Below are positions 54,016 through 64,000 of a stretch of DNA of 64,000 nucleotides, in pieces. The DNA comes from CAWKMN01 sp963850765. GTDB taxonomy: Bacteria; Chloroflexota; Anaerolineae; Aggregatilineales; Aggregatilineaceae. The position numbers and the translations under genes were made by a program. Positions within the stretch are counted from its first letter, which is position 1, and each line of letters opens with the position of its first letter. The notes beneath the pieces are model-generated. The model did not search any database. It had not been told where the DNA came from and saw only the letters and a list, made by a program, of their open reading frames with translations. The stretch is taken from NCBI GenBank assembly GCA_963850765.1, contig CAWKMN010000010.1, positions 186,001 to 250,000 of the forward strand, written 5' to 3'.

Positions 54016-56091
54016 CGAGTCAGCTACGCCGCCCAACAGCGCGGCGTCTTCGGCTTGCGCGACGCGGCGGCCCTCGTCCACGTTGACGCGCGTCAGCAGC
54101 CACCCGCCGAGAATAAACAACACGATCAGGCTGAGAATCCCCGGACGGCTGCTGCCGAACAACACCACCATCGTCGCAAAGATGATCGGGCCGAGGATGC
54201 CCGCGAATTTCTCCATCACGCTGAAGAACCCAAAGAACTCGCCGCTCTTGGCGCGAGGACTCATGCTGGCGTACAGGCTGCGGCTGAGCGCCTGGCTTCC
54301 GCCCTGCACGATCGCGACCATCCAGGCCAGCAGCCAGAACTCGATCACCGCGTCAAGGAAAAACCCCCAGATCGCGATCACCGCATAGACGATCAGCGCC
54401 AGCAGGATCGCGCGCTTGGTATTCAGGCTGTCGGCCAGCCGCGCCGCCGGATATTGCATGATCTTCCAGGCCAGCACCCACCCCACGATCTGGATCAGCG
54501 CCAGGATGCTCAGGATCAGCGGCAGGCTGGCTTCGCGCGCGGGGGGCAGCACCTCGACGCGGCCCAGATCCAGGCGAGTGCCGTCGGAGTCTGAATGGCG
54601 CGCGCCGGTGCTGCGCACAATCAGCGTGTGCGGACCTTCCTCCTCGGCTTCGACCGTCAGACGGACGTTCCAGCGCACGGTTTTACGATAGGCGTCGATT
54701 TCCCCACGCGCGAGATCGTCATCGTCACTGTCAAAGTCGTAGGGCTCGCCGTCCAGATACACGCGGAAAATGCCGCGATCCGGCCCTTCGGAGTAAAACA
54801 GCTCGACCGTCTGCCCGTGATAGGTGATGGCATAGGCCGCATCGGGGGAGTCGCTGCTGACGTAGGTGAGCCGGTCACCGTCAAACTCGGCGTCATCCGG
54901 CCGTTCGCTGCGCCAGATTCCCTCGGCGGCGAACGTTATCTGATCGCGCCGCGCCTCGTCGCCGGGATCGGCCAGCAGTCCCAGCCGGACCGCGCCGGGA
55001 TCGTCGGCGTCGTAGACGTCCGTGCCCACAAACTCGCCCACCGTCTCATAATCGGGCTGCGGCGCGCCGATCTGATCATCCGGCAGCAGCGCTTTGCTCC
55101 CGATGGCAACCAGCGGCAGCATCACCAGATTCCACAGGATGAACGCCAGGAACAGCGGGCGATTGGGTGCATCGCGATAGGGCAGCCGCCCGAAGATGAA
55201 GCTGAACGGGATCCCGACGAACTGCACGAGCAGCAGCGCGCCGATGAGTTCCAGCGTGCCGAAGCCGAGTTCCGCGCCGTAGATCACGGCGATACCGATG
55301 ATCGTGCCGATGCCGTCGTTGTAGATCAGGAAGGCGATCAGGAATTTGAGCAGTTCGCGGTACTGCCGCAGATCGCGGAAGGTGGCGCGCAGACGGTCGA
55401 TGCTGGCGGCGATGACGTTCTGCCCCGCCCTGAGGACAGCCGTCGCGGCGGGAGGCTCCGGCACGTCGCGCAGCACGGGGATCGAAAACACCGCCCACCA
55501 GATCGCCACGCTGAGAAACGACAGGCGCGCACCGATCTCGCTGCCGAGCACGAAGATCATGATGATGTTCACGGCCAGCAGCAGCCCGCCGCCCAGGTAG
55601 CCGAGCGCGTAGCCCGTGGTGGAAAGTCGGTCCACATCGTCCGGGCGGGCGACGTGGGGCAGCAGCGCGTCATAAAAGACCAGCGACGCGGAAAAGCCGA
55701 TCCGCCCGACAATGAACAGCATCGACGCCAGCAGCCAATCCCCCGTGCCGACCAGGACGAGCAGCCCGGTTCCGACGATGCCGATCCCGGCGAAGAGCGC
55801 CAAAAACAGCTTCTTGCCGCGCATCACGTCCGACACGGTGCCGAGAATGGGCGACAGCACGGCCACAATAAGCAGTCCGATCGCGAGGCTCACGCTCCAA
55901 TAGCCGGTAGCGGTCGCCTCGGTGGGCAGAGTCGCGCCGGCGACCTGGCTGTAGTAGGCGGGCAGCACGGCGGCGAGGATCGTCGTGGCGAAGGCGGAGT
56001 TCGCCCAGTCGTACATGGCCCAGGCGCGTTTGCGGCGCTGATAGGTGGATTTGTCGGGGAGCGCGGCGGGGAGCGTTGTCGTCAGGGCCAT
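53998..56091 (-). CDS. UMF1-type MFS transporter with a large inserted ectodomain
   Basis: A 697-residue protein. The membrane part matches the UMF1/Atg22-like MFS group: KRAWAMYDWANSAFATTIL, YDALLPHV, GYALGYLGGGLLL, and IVQGGSQALSRSLYASMSPRAKSGEFFGFFSVMEKFAGILGP. Ordinary members are about 430 residues. Here about 180 residues (336-515) are inserted between helices 8 and 9. The insert reads as an extracytoplasmic beta-sandwich (HGQTVELFYSEGPDRGIFRVYLDG...PHTLIVRSTG), the same word order as the modules of the giant protein at 40918. The role is inferred as efflux or amino-acid transport with an outside sensing or binding domain. Confidence 0.85.
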   Translation of the reverse strand: MALTTTLPAALPDKSTYQRRKRAWAMYDWANSAFATTILAAVLPAYYSQVAGATLPTEATATGYWSVSLAIGLLIVAVLSPILGTVSDVMRGKKLFLALFAGIGIVGTGLLVLVGTGDWLLASMLFIVGRIGFSASLVFYDALLPHVARPDDVDRLSTTGYALGYLGGGLLLAVNIIMIFVLGSEIGARLSFLSVAIWWAVFSIPVLRDVPEPPAATAVLRAGQNVIAASIDRLRATFRDLRQYRELLKFLIAFLIYNDGIGTIIGIAVIYGAELGFGTLELIGALLLVQFVGIPFSFIFGRLPYRDAPNRPLFLAFILWNLVMLPLVAIGSKALLPDDQIGAPQPDYETVGEFVGTDVYDADDPGAVRLGLLADPGDEARRDQITFAAEGIWRSERPDDAEFDGDRLTYVSSDSPDAAYAITYHGQTVELFYSEGPDRGIFRVYLDGEPYDFDSDDDDLARGEIDAYRKTVRWNVRLTVEAEEEGPHTLIVRSTGARHSDSDGTRLDLGRVEVLPPAREASLPLILSILALIQIVGWVLAWKIMQYPAARLADSLNTKRAILLALIVYAVIAIWGFFLDAVIEFWLLAWMVAIVQGGSQALSRSLYASMSPRAKSGEFFGFFSVMEKFAGILGPIIFATMVVLFGSSRPGILSLIVLFILGGWLLTRVNVDEGRRVAQAEDAALLGGVADSPDAGR

Positions 56092-56102
56092 GAGAGTTTC
56101 AC

Positions 56103-56258
56103 CGAAAAGTAGACAGTTGACAGTTTGGCCTCACCCCTAAATCCCCTCTCCATGTGATGGAGAGGGGACTTGCCGGGAGGGCTTGTTAGCCCTCCCCTAC
56201 ATGGTGGTATGCTCTCCCCCTCTCCACGGCGTGGAGAGGGGGCCGGGGGGGTGAGGCT
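56103..56258. repeat. R1, R2 and 'gtaggggagggc' repeats
   Basis: R2 words at 56108-56130, an R1 unit 56131-56175, and a second R1 unit 56213-56258 ending at the next gene's stop. Confidence 0.75.
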
Positions 56259-56263
56259 TGCGC

Positions 56264-58756
56264 TCAGTTCCGCTTGAAGTGGTAGAGCTTATTGCCGGCC
56301 ACGACATACATGTTGTTGCGCGAGACGGCGTCCGCATACAGGCCGCTGACCTGCGCGAACGCGCCGGGCATGTTCGTGGGGCGGTATCCCTTGTCGAAAC
56401 GGCCGGACCACGAGGTGGCATACACCGTCTCGTTGGAGGGATCGACGATAAACAGGCTGGCCGAGGCAGGATCGTTATCGACGAACAGCGCCGTGCCGCT
56501 GGTGATCGCGCCGGGCGGCCGCTCCTTGTAGAAGAAGGACTGCTCTTCGGCCGTATCTTCCACGTTGCGGCGGTACTTCCTGACCGTGCCATCCGCAAAG
56601 AGGATGTAAACCGCGCCTTCGTCGCTGATGCCAAAATCGACCGCCGCCGAGAGGTCCGGCAGTTCCACCCCGTTAAAATATTCTTCCGGCGCGTTGCTGT
56701 ACGCCCGCTCCCCGGCCGGCTGCACGTAGCGCCAGATCTGGTTCGCGCCCGCGTCGAGCACGTAGATATTGGAGCGGAACACGGCCAGCGCGACCGGGTT
56801 CTCCCACCCGTTGACGATCAACTGCTGCGCCGCCTCAAGAAAGGTCATGGAATAAGAGACCAGCACGCCGCTCCGGTCGAGCGCAACCAGCACGTTGTCG
56901 TGTGCGGTGCCGCCGCTGCTCAACCATTGGATGTCAACCAGATCGCCCACCGTATGCACGCCGCTGGCGCTGCTGATCGTCTGGCCCCTCCAGATAATCG
57001 GGTCCTCTTCACTGGCGGCAATGCCATCCCCGCGCTCGTTCAGCGTATCATGATAGATGCGGTCGCTGGTGCGATCCAGTGTAAACAGGTCGATCCCGCC
57101 GTTCACCACCGGCCCGACCAGGTCCGCCCCGCGATCAAACTCGCGCAGCAGGACGAGATCGCGGCGCTGGACCACGTCGAAGCAGTCGAGGTAGTTGCGC
57201 GCGTCCGCCCGGATTATGGCGACACTGGCATCGTTGGGGCGGAACTGGTCGGCCTGCTCGGCCAGCCGCAGCACTTCCACCCACAGCGGGCGGAGCGCCA
57301 CGTTATCACACTTGCCGGCGGAGAGCGTCAGCGCTTCCTGGTGAGCGCTCTGGGCGCGATTCAGGTAGACCTCAAAATCGGACTGGCCCTGCTCGGAGAG
57401 CGCCAGCCCCACCACCACGACCACGATCACCAGCGGGATCAGCAGCACCAGCCCGATCGCGATATTGGTGGGGATGCCCTGTTTGCCCCCGGTGCCCGGT
57501 TTGGGCACGATCACGTTGATGACGCGCGCGACCGCATCGGTGATGCCCAGCAGCCCGGCCAGGATGGCGCGGACGACATCGCGCCCCACCCGCTTGATCC
57601 CGATGCGAATCTGCTGCAAGGGGGATAGCGGCGGCGCTTCCGGGGATGGCGCGCGCCACATATTCTGCTTCAGGGCTGGAATCCGGCGCGGCGCGTGCTC
57701 GTCCGGCGCGGCGATTTCTTCCGTTTCAGTGTTGGGTATCGTCTGGATGGGCGGGATCGGCGCGGCGGGCCGCGGTGATGCTGGCGGCGCGGTTTCGGCC
57801 ATGGGCGGCGGGGCAGTCTGCGGCGCGGGGTGCGGCGCAATTTGCGTATCCAGCATCACAGGCGCGGCAGGCTCGGCGCTGGAGAACGCGGCGGGCAGTG
57901 TGTGCGGTTCTGGCCGGGACGAGGGACGCGGCGGCACATCGGCGGCGGGTTCGGTATGCGAATCGGCCAGCGAATCCGTCAGGGGATCATCAAGTGAATC
58001 GTCACTCGATTCAGGCAGTACCACTGGCTTGGGAGCCCGTGTCACCGACGTGCGGACGGCGCGCGTCCCCGGCTGCGGCGCGATTCCTGCCGGATCGATC
58101 GTACCGGGCGCGACGAACCGGATGACACTGGCGGACGCCATCGGCCCGGCCACCGCCTTGAAGCGTATCCAGCGCCGCCTGGATCTCGTTGCCATGCAGC
58201 GCCGATCGCAGCACGTCGTCATGGGTGTTCATCAGGTGCGGCCCGCCAGCAGCAGCGTATGGCCGGGAGCCACCGTGTAATGCGCCAGTTGAATCTCGGG
58301 CGTCGAGCCGGCTCCCAGCGGCGGCAGGTGCCCACCCAGCGGATCGAGCCGGTCGTCGGGGAAAAACGTGATCGTGTCGTCCTGGGAGAGCGCGGCGAAC
58401 GTCCGCCCCCCGCGCGCGGCGTACAATGCACTACCGCGCAGCACCACGGCCAGCGCGTTGACCTCCTGCGCGATAGCGTGCCGGTCGATGGCGTTCAGCG
58501 CTTCGCGCAGGCCCCCCGTGATCCCGCCCGTGCTGCCAAAATAGGTATCCGCGCCAAGCTGGGCCAGTTCTTCAAAATAGGCCGCCGACGCCCGCAGATC
58601 GCCGGAAGGCGTCACGAGGATGAAAAACGTATCACCCTCGCGGATGCGCGGCGCGCGCCGGGGCGCGGTTTCGGCCAGTGCGCCCGGCGGCGGGGTCCGC
58701 ACGGCACGCCCGCCGACGATGAATAGATGCCCAACCCATGCTTGCAGATCAGTCAT
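56264..58756 (-). CDS. Membrane protein: phosphatase-like cytoplasmic domain, one helix, beta-propeller ectodomain (two frameshifts)
   Basis: About 830 residues after bridging frame changes near 58230 and 58160. The N-terminal 230 residues start TDLQAWVGHLFIVGGRAV; words such as DTFFILVTPSGDL, GGLREALNAIDRHAIAQEVNALAVVL and TVAPGHTLLLA follow the order of PP2C/SpoIIE phosphatases. The metal-binding Asp residues are not clear, so it may be a pseudo-enzyme. A long Pro/Ala/Ser linker leads to a single membrane helix (IAIGLVLLIPLVIVVVVVGLAL) and an outer domain of propeller-like repeats (ALAVFRSNIYVLDAGANQIWRY, VYILFADGTVRKYRR, LFIVDPSNETVYAT). The layout suggests a transmembrane signal device. 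It follows the LysM hydrolase gene by 44 nt. Confidence 0.6.
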
Positions 58757-58799
58757 TCCGTCCGCTTCTTTCCACTCTCCCCCCGATTGTACCGCAACT

Positions 58800-60092
58800 T
58801 CAGTACATGACGTTCCGCCAGACCGTGTTCAGCGCCATCAGCGCGATCAGGTTCTGCACCGAATGGCCGGTTTGCAGCGCATAGGGCGCGGTGTAGTCCG
58901 GCGGGACGTAGGTCAGGTGAAAGCCGTCTGCCATCACGCCGCGACCGGGCAGCGTATCCGCGATCCGGCCAAAGTCCCACAGCGGCAACGCCATATTCCG
59001 CGGCCAGGGCGCGCACGATCTCGTTGTGGCGATCGCTGCCTTCCAGCCGGTCGGCCTTGGTGCCCAGGACCGGGATCACGCCCTGCTCGATCGAAAAATC
59101 GATGATTTTGCGCAGACTCTCCGCGAACATGCTGTCCGGGCTGCCGGCCTCGTTGGTGCCCAGCCGGATCAACACGAGGCTGGGGCGCTGCAGGCGGAAC
59201 TCGCAGGCGATCGGCGTTTCGCCGGGCTGGCAGAAGGATGGGTTGGCCCAGGTCGGGTCGAATACCGCCCAGGCGTGATTGCCCGACCAGACGGCCATAC
59301 TCTGGCGCACAAACGATCCGGCGAACTGCTCGATCACCGGCTGCAAATCGGCATACGGCCCCAGGACGTATTCGCCCTTGTCGAACTTCGCCAGGATAAA
59401 AGGGCAGCTCGCTGTTGCAGTCCCCGATCTTCGAGAAGGCGTGCGGATTGTTGCCAAGCTCTTGACCGCGCCGGAAGATCTCGCGCACGGTCGCCGCGTC
59501 GCCGGTCGAGATAATGCCGGGCTGCAACATCCAGTTGGCCGCGCCCGGTGAGATAATGCCGAGATCGGGCTGCGCCAGTTCGCCAGGGGGCGCGACTTCC
59601 TCCTCGACGGCGGGCGGTTCGGACTCTTCGGCGGGTGATTCGGGCACGGTCGCAGATGATTCCGGCACGGCGGCGGTCTGAATCTCTGCGCTGGCGGAGA
59701 GAATCCCCAGGTCGGGCTGGAGCGGGTTGTCGGGCGCTGTGGCTTCCGGCTCCGTATCCGCTTCGGCGCTCGATGGTTCGGGAACCGGATCAGTTCCGAT
59801 GCTCGCCGCCACCGGATCGGCCGGCTCCGTGGCGGGTGATGTCACGGGGGCAGCCGGCACACCGGGGATCACCAGCACCTGCCCGACGACGACGAGATTG
59901 GCATCCCACAGGTTATTGGCGCGCATCAGGTCGTCCATCGTGACGTTGTAGCGCACCGAGATGCGGTACAGGTTCTCCCCGATCTGGACGACGTGCGTCG
60001 TCGGCCCGCCATCTTGCGCGCGAGCCAGCGGCAGGGTCGCAGCGATCAGCACCAGGGTCACGATGCAGGCGAATAGAGAATGATCGGCGCAT
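58800..60092 (-). CDS. Secreted LysM-SGNH/GDSL hydrolase (three frameshifts)
   Basis: About 430 residues when frame changes near 60075, 59400 and 58985 are bridged. The signal peptide is (VTLVLIAATLPLARAQD), then a LysM domain (THVVQIGENLYRISVRYNVTMDDLMRANNL...VGQVLVIPG) for peptidoglycan or chitin binding. A 100-residue acidic Pro-rich linker is followed by an SGNH-type esterase domain with LVLIRLGTNEAG (block III) and ADGFHLT (the D-x-x-H pair). The first block with Ser is less clear, near IGDCNSE. It probably removes ester groups on wall glycans. Same strand and likely same transcript as the gene at 58756. Confidence 0.75.
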
Positions 60093-60159
60093 AGGGTTCC
60101 GAGCCTTGAGTACGTATGATCCTGACGCCAACTATAGCCGAGATTGCCGGGCGGCGAAA

Positions 60160-61390
60160 GAGGAAGGGGTTTACCTCACCCCCGCGTGCTAACGGTTGGA
60201 GGGCAATACACACGCAAGCTGCGCTAGTAGCGAGCGGGTGAAAACGCGCATAGCGCTATCAGCCTTGCAAGGAAATTAAGGAGGAATCCACAAAACACGC
60301 CGTGGATCGAGGCCAAAACCTGCTCCATGTGCGCAGTCTACAAAGGATTGCTATTTAGCAAAATCGAGTAGGCTTTGGATCGCACAACTAAAAGGCCCAA
60401 GCGAGAATGAGTCAGCCTTTCCGATGGTCATCTCGTTAGCGCACTCCTGCTTGATACTCAGCAGGCTGCTCAAATCAGCCCCATCAGATAACATACCTTA
60501 GAGGTTAGCTCGCTCACCAGATAATACTAGGTGCCTCTCCAGTTACCGCCTTCCAAACGGGCTACTTTGAGATTCGCCCCAACAAAAAACGCTCCCTCTA
60601 AATCAGCGAAGTCAAATGGATCTGAAAGATCAGTCCCCTGTAGATTAATTTACCGCAGTGCCCCAATCATAAGCTATCCATGTACATCATAGTTTCCAAC
60701 AGCATGAACTACGATTTCTTTTACATAGCTATGCGAATCGCGATGAGATCGGCCTTCAAACGTTCCTTTTCTTCACTTCCACCTATAATTTGGTCGATCA
60801 AAATAAAGGTGACGTTGTATAGCTCCGATTAATTCTGTCCCGAGGTTCAGTCCCATCCCAACTAGACTCCGGTGAGTATCGGCTTGGCAGCAGCGATAGA
60901 TACTACCGCGACACCAAGTAATATAAAGAGAATGTTGCTCTTGTGGTACTGTTGTTGAGATTGCATCCATCTTGTCTTAGCAAGTCTGCCCGGTTACGGA
61001 ATTCCTTAGCATCAGTAGATCTCCTTTTCCAGTCCAAGATAACATAGAACCTTCATATGAGAATACCCAAAATAAGGGAATCTAAAGATCTGTAAATAGT
61101 GGTTTTCAGGCACGAGTGGGTCGGTGTTGTGCAGCTTGAGCTAGTTTTCTACTGAGCGTAACAGTCAGCAACGTAAGAATGCCATGTACGGATAGTCATC
61201 ACGGAATTCTTCGACACTAAAGGTGGGGGTAGATAGGACGAATTGGGCCTTCCAGAATTCGCACGTTCACAGAATTTCCTTCCTACCTGCTCGTCGCTCC
61301 AATACGGCGCTGAATTAACCATTCCGCCGCGTCAACTCGTATACTATCATGATGTTCACGAGAGAATACAGCGCGGGCACGTTGCCCGTT
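60160..61390. other. AT-richer gene-poor island
   Basis: About 1.2 kb with clearly lower GC than its surroundings and no intact gene. The minus strand holds pentapeptide-repeat remnants (60351-61060). The rest (61060-61390) shows no recognisable coding pattern, except a possible TATACT -10 at 61340-61345 for the peptidase gene at 61406. Confidence 0.65.
60351..61060 (-). pseudogene. Decayed pentapeptide-repeat protein gene
   Basis: Minus-strand frames interrupted by several stops and shifts still show A(D/N)LxG-type pentapeptides: LQGTDLSD, FADLEGAFFVGANLKVARLEG, GERANL, SDGADLSSLL, and upstream VGMGLNLGTELIGA. The last segment, GKADSFSLGPFSCAIQSLLDFAK, ends in a stop at 60351 and looks like a true C-terminus. 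The low GC and number of breaks go beyond the single-indel pattern elsewhere in the window, so this is real decay, perhaps of an acquired gene. Confidence 0.65.
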
Positions 61391-61405
61391 TGAAGGAGTT
61401 ACTGC

Positions 61406-63020
61406 ATGGTCAGGCGTGTCGGGATGGTGTTATCGCTGCTTGGGATCGGGATGCTGGCAATCGCGGCGTGCGGGGAGGCGGCATCAGGATCGGCGGGGCT
61501 GCCGACGATGGCCCCCACGCTGACGGCGGTCCCGCCCAGCACGCCGACCGACATCCCCGAACCGGCGGCGATCACCCTGCCCCCGGTGGATTGGGAGAAT
61601 GTGGAGCATTTCCGCGCGGCGATGCGTCCCGGCTACGAAGGGGATATTGACGCGTTTGTGGATCGCAACCGCTACTATATCGAAGCGACGCTGACGTTCG
61701 AGAACGCGATCGCGGTGATCCGGGGGGCGGAGCGCGTGCGCTATACCAATCACTCCGCCGACGTGCTGAACGAGATCGTCTTCCGGCTGTATCCGAACCT
61801 GTCGGCGCTGGGCGGGCGGATGCGCGTGTATCAGGCCGCGCTGAACGATCAGCCGGTCGAGCCGGTGCTGATGGAGCGCGGATCCGTGCTGGTGATCAAG
61901 CTCGATACGCCGCTGCCGCCGGGCAACTCCGCCGAGGTGACGCTGCAATTCAGCATGACCGCCGAACAGGGGATGAACGCGAGTTACGGCCAGTTCGGCT
62001 ATCAGAAGGGTGTATTCTCCGGGCCGGAATGGTATCCCGCGCTGTCGGTCTACCGGGAGGGTGAGGGCTGGTGGACGACGCGCCCCTCGGCCAACGGCGA
62101 CGCGGCCTTTGGCGAATCCGGCCTGTATGAAGTCTCCTGACCGTGCCGGAGAATTTCGTCGTGGCGATGAGCGGCTCCGCCATCGAGACGATCCCGGCGG
62201 GCAGCGGCATGAAGACGATCCACCATGTCAGCGGACCAATGCGCGATTCGCTGATCGTCGCCGGGCCGGATCTGGGGATACTCACCGCGACGGTGGACGA
62301 CATCGCCGTGAATATCTACTACTGGCCGGGCGGCGAACCGGCCGCGGAAGAGGCGCTCAAGATCGCGCTGGACACCATGCGCGTGTTTAACGAGTCCTTC
62401 GGGTCGTATCCGTTCGCGGAAATCGACGTGGCGGAGACGTTCAACTGGACGGGCATCGAGTATCCCGGCCTGATCATGATCGCGGATCGCTTCTGGGAGC
62501 GCGGCAACCCGTCGCTCGAAAGCGTGCTGGTTCACGAACTGGGGCACCAGTGGTTTTACAGCCTGGTGGGAACAATCAGGTCGAGCAGCCGTGGCTGGAC
62601 GAGTCGCTGACCAGTTACACGGAATACGTGTACTGGCGCGCGATCTACGACGAGCAGCGCTACAAAGAGGCCGTCAGCGGCGATCGGGACTATTATAACT
62701 ACTACCGGGGCACGGGCGCGCCGGATCTCGTGCTGGATCTGCCGGTATCGGCCTACAGCGAGAACAACTACGGCGTGATCATCTACGTCAAGGGGCCGCT
62801 GTTTTTTGTCGAGCTGGAAAACCTGCTGGGGCGCGATCGTTTTTTGGACGGGCTTCAGCTCTATGTCGAGCGGCACCGCTACGAGGTGGCCGAATCGAAG
62901 GATATGCTGGCAGCATTTGAGGACGCAACCGGCGAGGATCTGGACGCCGTGTTCTACGAGTGGGTGGGCGAGTTCGAGGGGCTGGATCCGCAGGTGATCG
63001 CGGCGGCGCAGCAGGGGTAA
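61406..63020 (+). CDS. M1-like metallopeptidase lipoprotein (two frameshifts)
   Basis: About 540 residues after bridging frame changes near 62135 and 62565. ATG 61406 follows AAGGAG. The N-terminus has a lipobox (MLAIAACGE) and a Pro/Thr linker. Next come the M1-type N-terminal beta domain (YYIEATLTFENAIAVIRGAERVRYTNHS...IVFRLYPN) and the gluzincin core: IEYPGLIMI (GxMEN-like substrate loop), HELGHQW, and the third zinc ligand Glu in PWLDESL. A catalytic Tyr may lie in YVKGPLFFVELENLLG. It probably acts outside the cell on peptides. A paralogue starts downstream at 63077. Confidence 0.88.
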
Positions 63021-63039
63021 CGCGGCGGAAAGAGAAAAG

Positions 63040-63215
63040 CTATTGAACCGCAGAGACGCAGAGGGCGCAGAGTATCATGCAGAAAGAGAGAATAAATAGG
63101 CGCGGTTCGCTGTGCCCAACTTCGATCCACACATCAGTCGGCCGCCTGATAGCCTGCCTTTCTCCTTTTGGCTTTCTCCGCGTACTCTGCGTCTCTGCGG
63201 TTCAGCTTTCTTTCA
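63040..63215. repeat. R5 inverted repeat overlapping a gene start
   Basis: Left arm TTGAACCGCAGAGACGCAGA (63042 onward), right arm TCTGCGTCTCTGCGGTTCAG near 63186-63205. The right arm falls inside the open frame of the second M1-like gene and codes LCVSAVQ in its hydrophobic leader. Confidence 0.85.
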
Positions 63216-64000
63216 TCTTGCTCGCGGCGGGAACGATCCCGGCCCAAGCGCAGGACGACTGGACCGCACCCTATCGCCCGGCCCTGCTGCCGGCGTTCGC
63301 GGATGATATGCTGGCCTATGCGGACGCGCCGCGCTATACCATCGACATGGATCTGCATGTCAGCGATGAAGGGACGCTCATCACCGGGCGGCAAACGGTG
63401 GACTATACCAACCGCGCCGGGACCCCCCTGGATGACATCGTCTTCCGGCTGTATCCGAACCTGCCCTCTTACGGCGGTGAAATGCAAGTTAGCGGCGTAA
63501 CAGTGGGCGGCGCGGCGGTTGAATCCGCGCTGGACAAATCCGGCTCCGTGCTGCGGGTGCCGCTGCCCGAACCGCTGGCAGCGGGCGCAAGTGTCGAGAT
63601 TGGGATGGACTACACGATCGCCGTGGAGAAAGATCGCGCGCCGCTCTACGGGCAGTTCAGCGATCAGGACGGCGTGCTGTCGCTGCCGAATGCCTATCCC
63701 GTGCTGTCGGTATACGAGCCGGGCGCGGGCTGGTGGACGGTGACCGATCACCCTCAGGGCGATGTCGTCTTCAGCGAGACGGCGTTTTACACGGTGAGCG
63801 TCACCGCGCCGCCGGATCTGATCGTGGCGGCCAGTGGATCGGAAGTCGATCTGACTGCCAACGCGGACGGCACCCTGACGCATCACTATGTCGCGCCGCT
63901 GGTGCGTGATTTCGCGCTGATGGCGAGCGCCGAGTATGTCACGCTGACCGGCGATCAGGACGGCGTGCGGATCACGGTGTATTATGAGCCCACGGGGCCC
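63077..64000 (+). CDS. Second M1-like peptidase, N-terminal part (runs off the window)
   Basis: An open frame from ATG 63077 to the end of the window, 308 codons, no stop. The start codes a basic N-terminus (MQKERINRRG), a hydrophobic leader that uses R5 repeat sequence (GFLRVLCVSAVQLSFILLAA), and a plausible cleavage site AQAQD. The mature part parallels the previous gene: YTIDMDLHVSDEGTLITGRQTVDYTNRAGTPLDDIVFRLYPN, then APLYGQFSDQDGVLSLPNAYPVLSVYE and GWWTV. The zinc site would lie beyond 64000. The start is uncertain because no strong ribosome site precedes it; the repeat may have replaced the original 5' end. Confidence 0.75.
   Translation, partial: MQKERINRRGSLCPTSIHTSVGRLIACLSPFGFLRVLCVSAVQLSFILLAAGTIPAQAQDDWTAPYRPALLPAFADDMLAYADAPRYTIDMDLHVSDEGTLITGRQTVDYTNRAGTPLDDIVFRLYPNLPSYGGEMQVSGVTVGGAAVESALDKSGSVLRVPLPEPLAAGASVEIGMDYTIAVEKDRAPLYGQFSDQDGVLSLPNAYPVLSVYEPGAGWWTVTDHPQGDVVFSETAFYTVSVTAPPDLIVAASGSEVDLTANADGTLTHHYVAPLVRDFALMASAEYVTLTGDQDGVRITVYYEPTGP

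Overview
The window is GC-rich bacterial chromosome with short intergenic gaps. The gene content suggests a member of the Chloroflexota, possibly Anaerolineae-like. The supporting traits are Thr/Pro-rich 'TPTPT' linkers in secreted proteins, big extracellular beta-sandwich arrays, a nucleoside-type ABC importer, tandem M42 peptidases, Uma2 proteins, DUF2142 and LCP proteins, and no outer-membrane genes. This placement is inference; no rRNA gene is present to confirm it. I saw no tRNA, rRNA, CRISPR array, prophage or intact transposase.

Layout. 0-7 kb: TIR-transmembrane protein, CinA-type amidase, Uma2 protein, hot-dog thioesterase plus DUF2142 membrane protein, and methionyl-tRNA synthetase. 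7-11.4 kb: a probable free-standing small RNA with its own promoter and terminator, an FHA protein, the Sua5/TsaC tRNA-modification enzyme, and a translation-termination group (prfA, Uma2, prmC). 11.7-17.5 kb: BMP/nucleoside-type ABC importer with two permeases, an inserted four-helix-bundle gene, and a very unusual 1060-residue ATPase carrying three membrane-domain insertions. 17.7-24.2 kb: arylamine N-acetyltransferase, two membrane proteins of unknown role, and three tandem M42 metallo-aminopeptidases. 24.2-29.1 kb: DUF433/DUF5615 toxin-antitoxin-like pair, threonyl-tRNA synthetase under a T-box leader, and a TetR/DUF4260 pair. 29.5-40.7 kb: LCP protein, GNAT-like pair, methyltransferase, secreted propeller, two 3-hydroxyacyl-CoA-dehydrogenase-like proteins, MFS exporter, and a polyol-dehydrogenase-like protein. 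40.9-63 kb is largely extracytoplasmic: a roughly 2000-residue protein with about eleven repeated beta-sandwich modules, a lipoprotein, an amylopullulanase-like GH13 enzyme, a PyrK-like Fe-S protein, a LmbE deacetylase, a UMF1-type MFS protein with an inserted ectodomain, a sensor/propeller membrane protein, a LysM-SGNH hydrolase, a decayed pentapeptide-repeat gene, and two tandem M1-like peptidases.

Two features pervade the window. First, several families of short palindromic or period-like repeats fill nearly every long intergenic gap. In places they enter reading frames: one is in frame inside the DUF2142 gene, others supply the C-termini of TetR, PrmC and an MFS protein, and one supplies most of the putative signal peptide of the last gene. 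Second, more than twenty single-base frameshifts break otherwise well-conserved genes, including the essential metG, thrS and prmC. Residual sequencing or assembly indels explain this better than real gene decay. Split genes are therefore annotated here as single loci with the frame changes noted.
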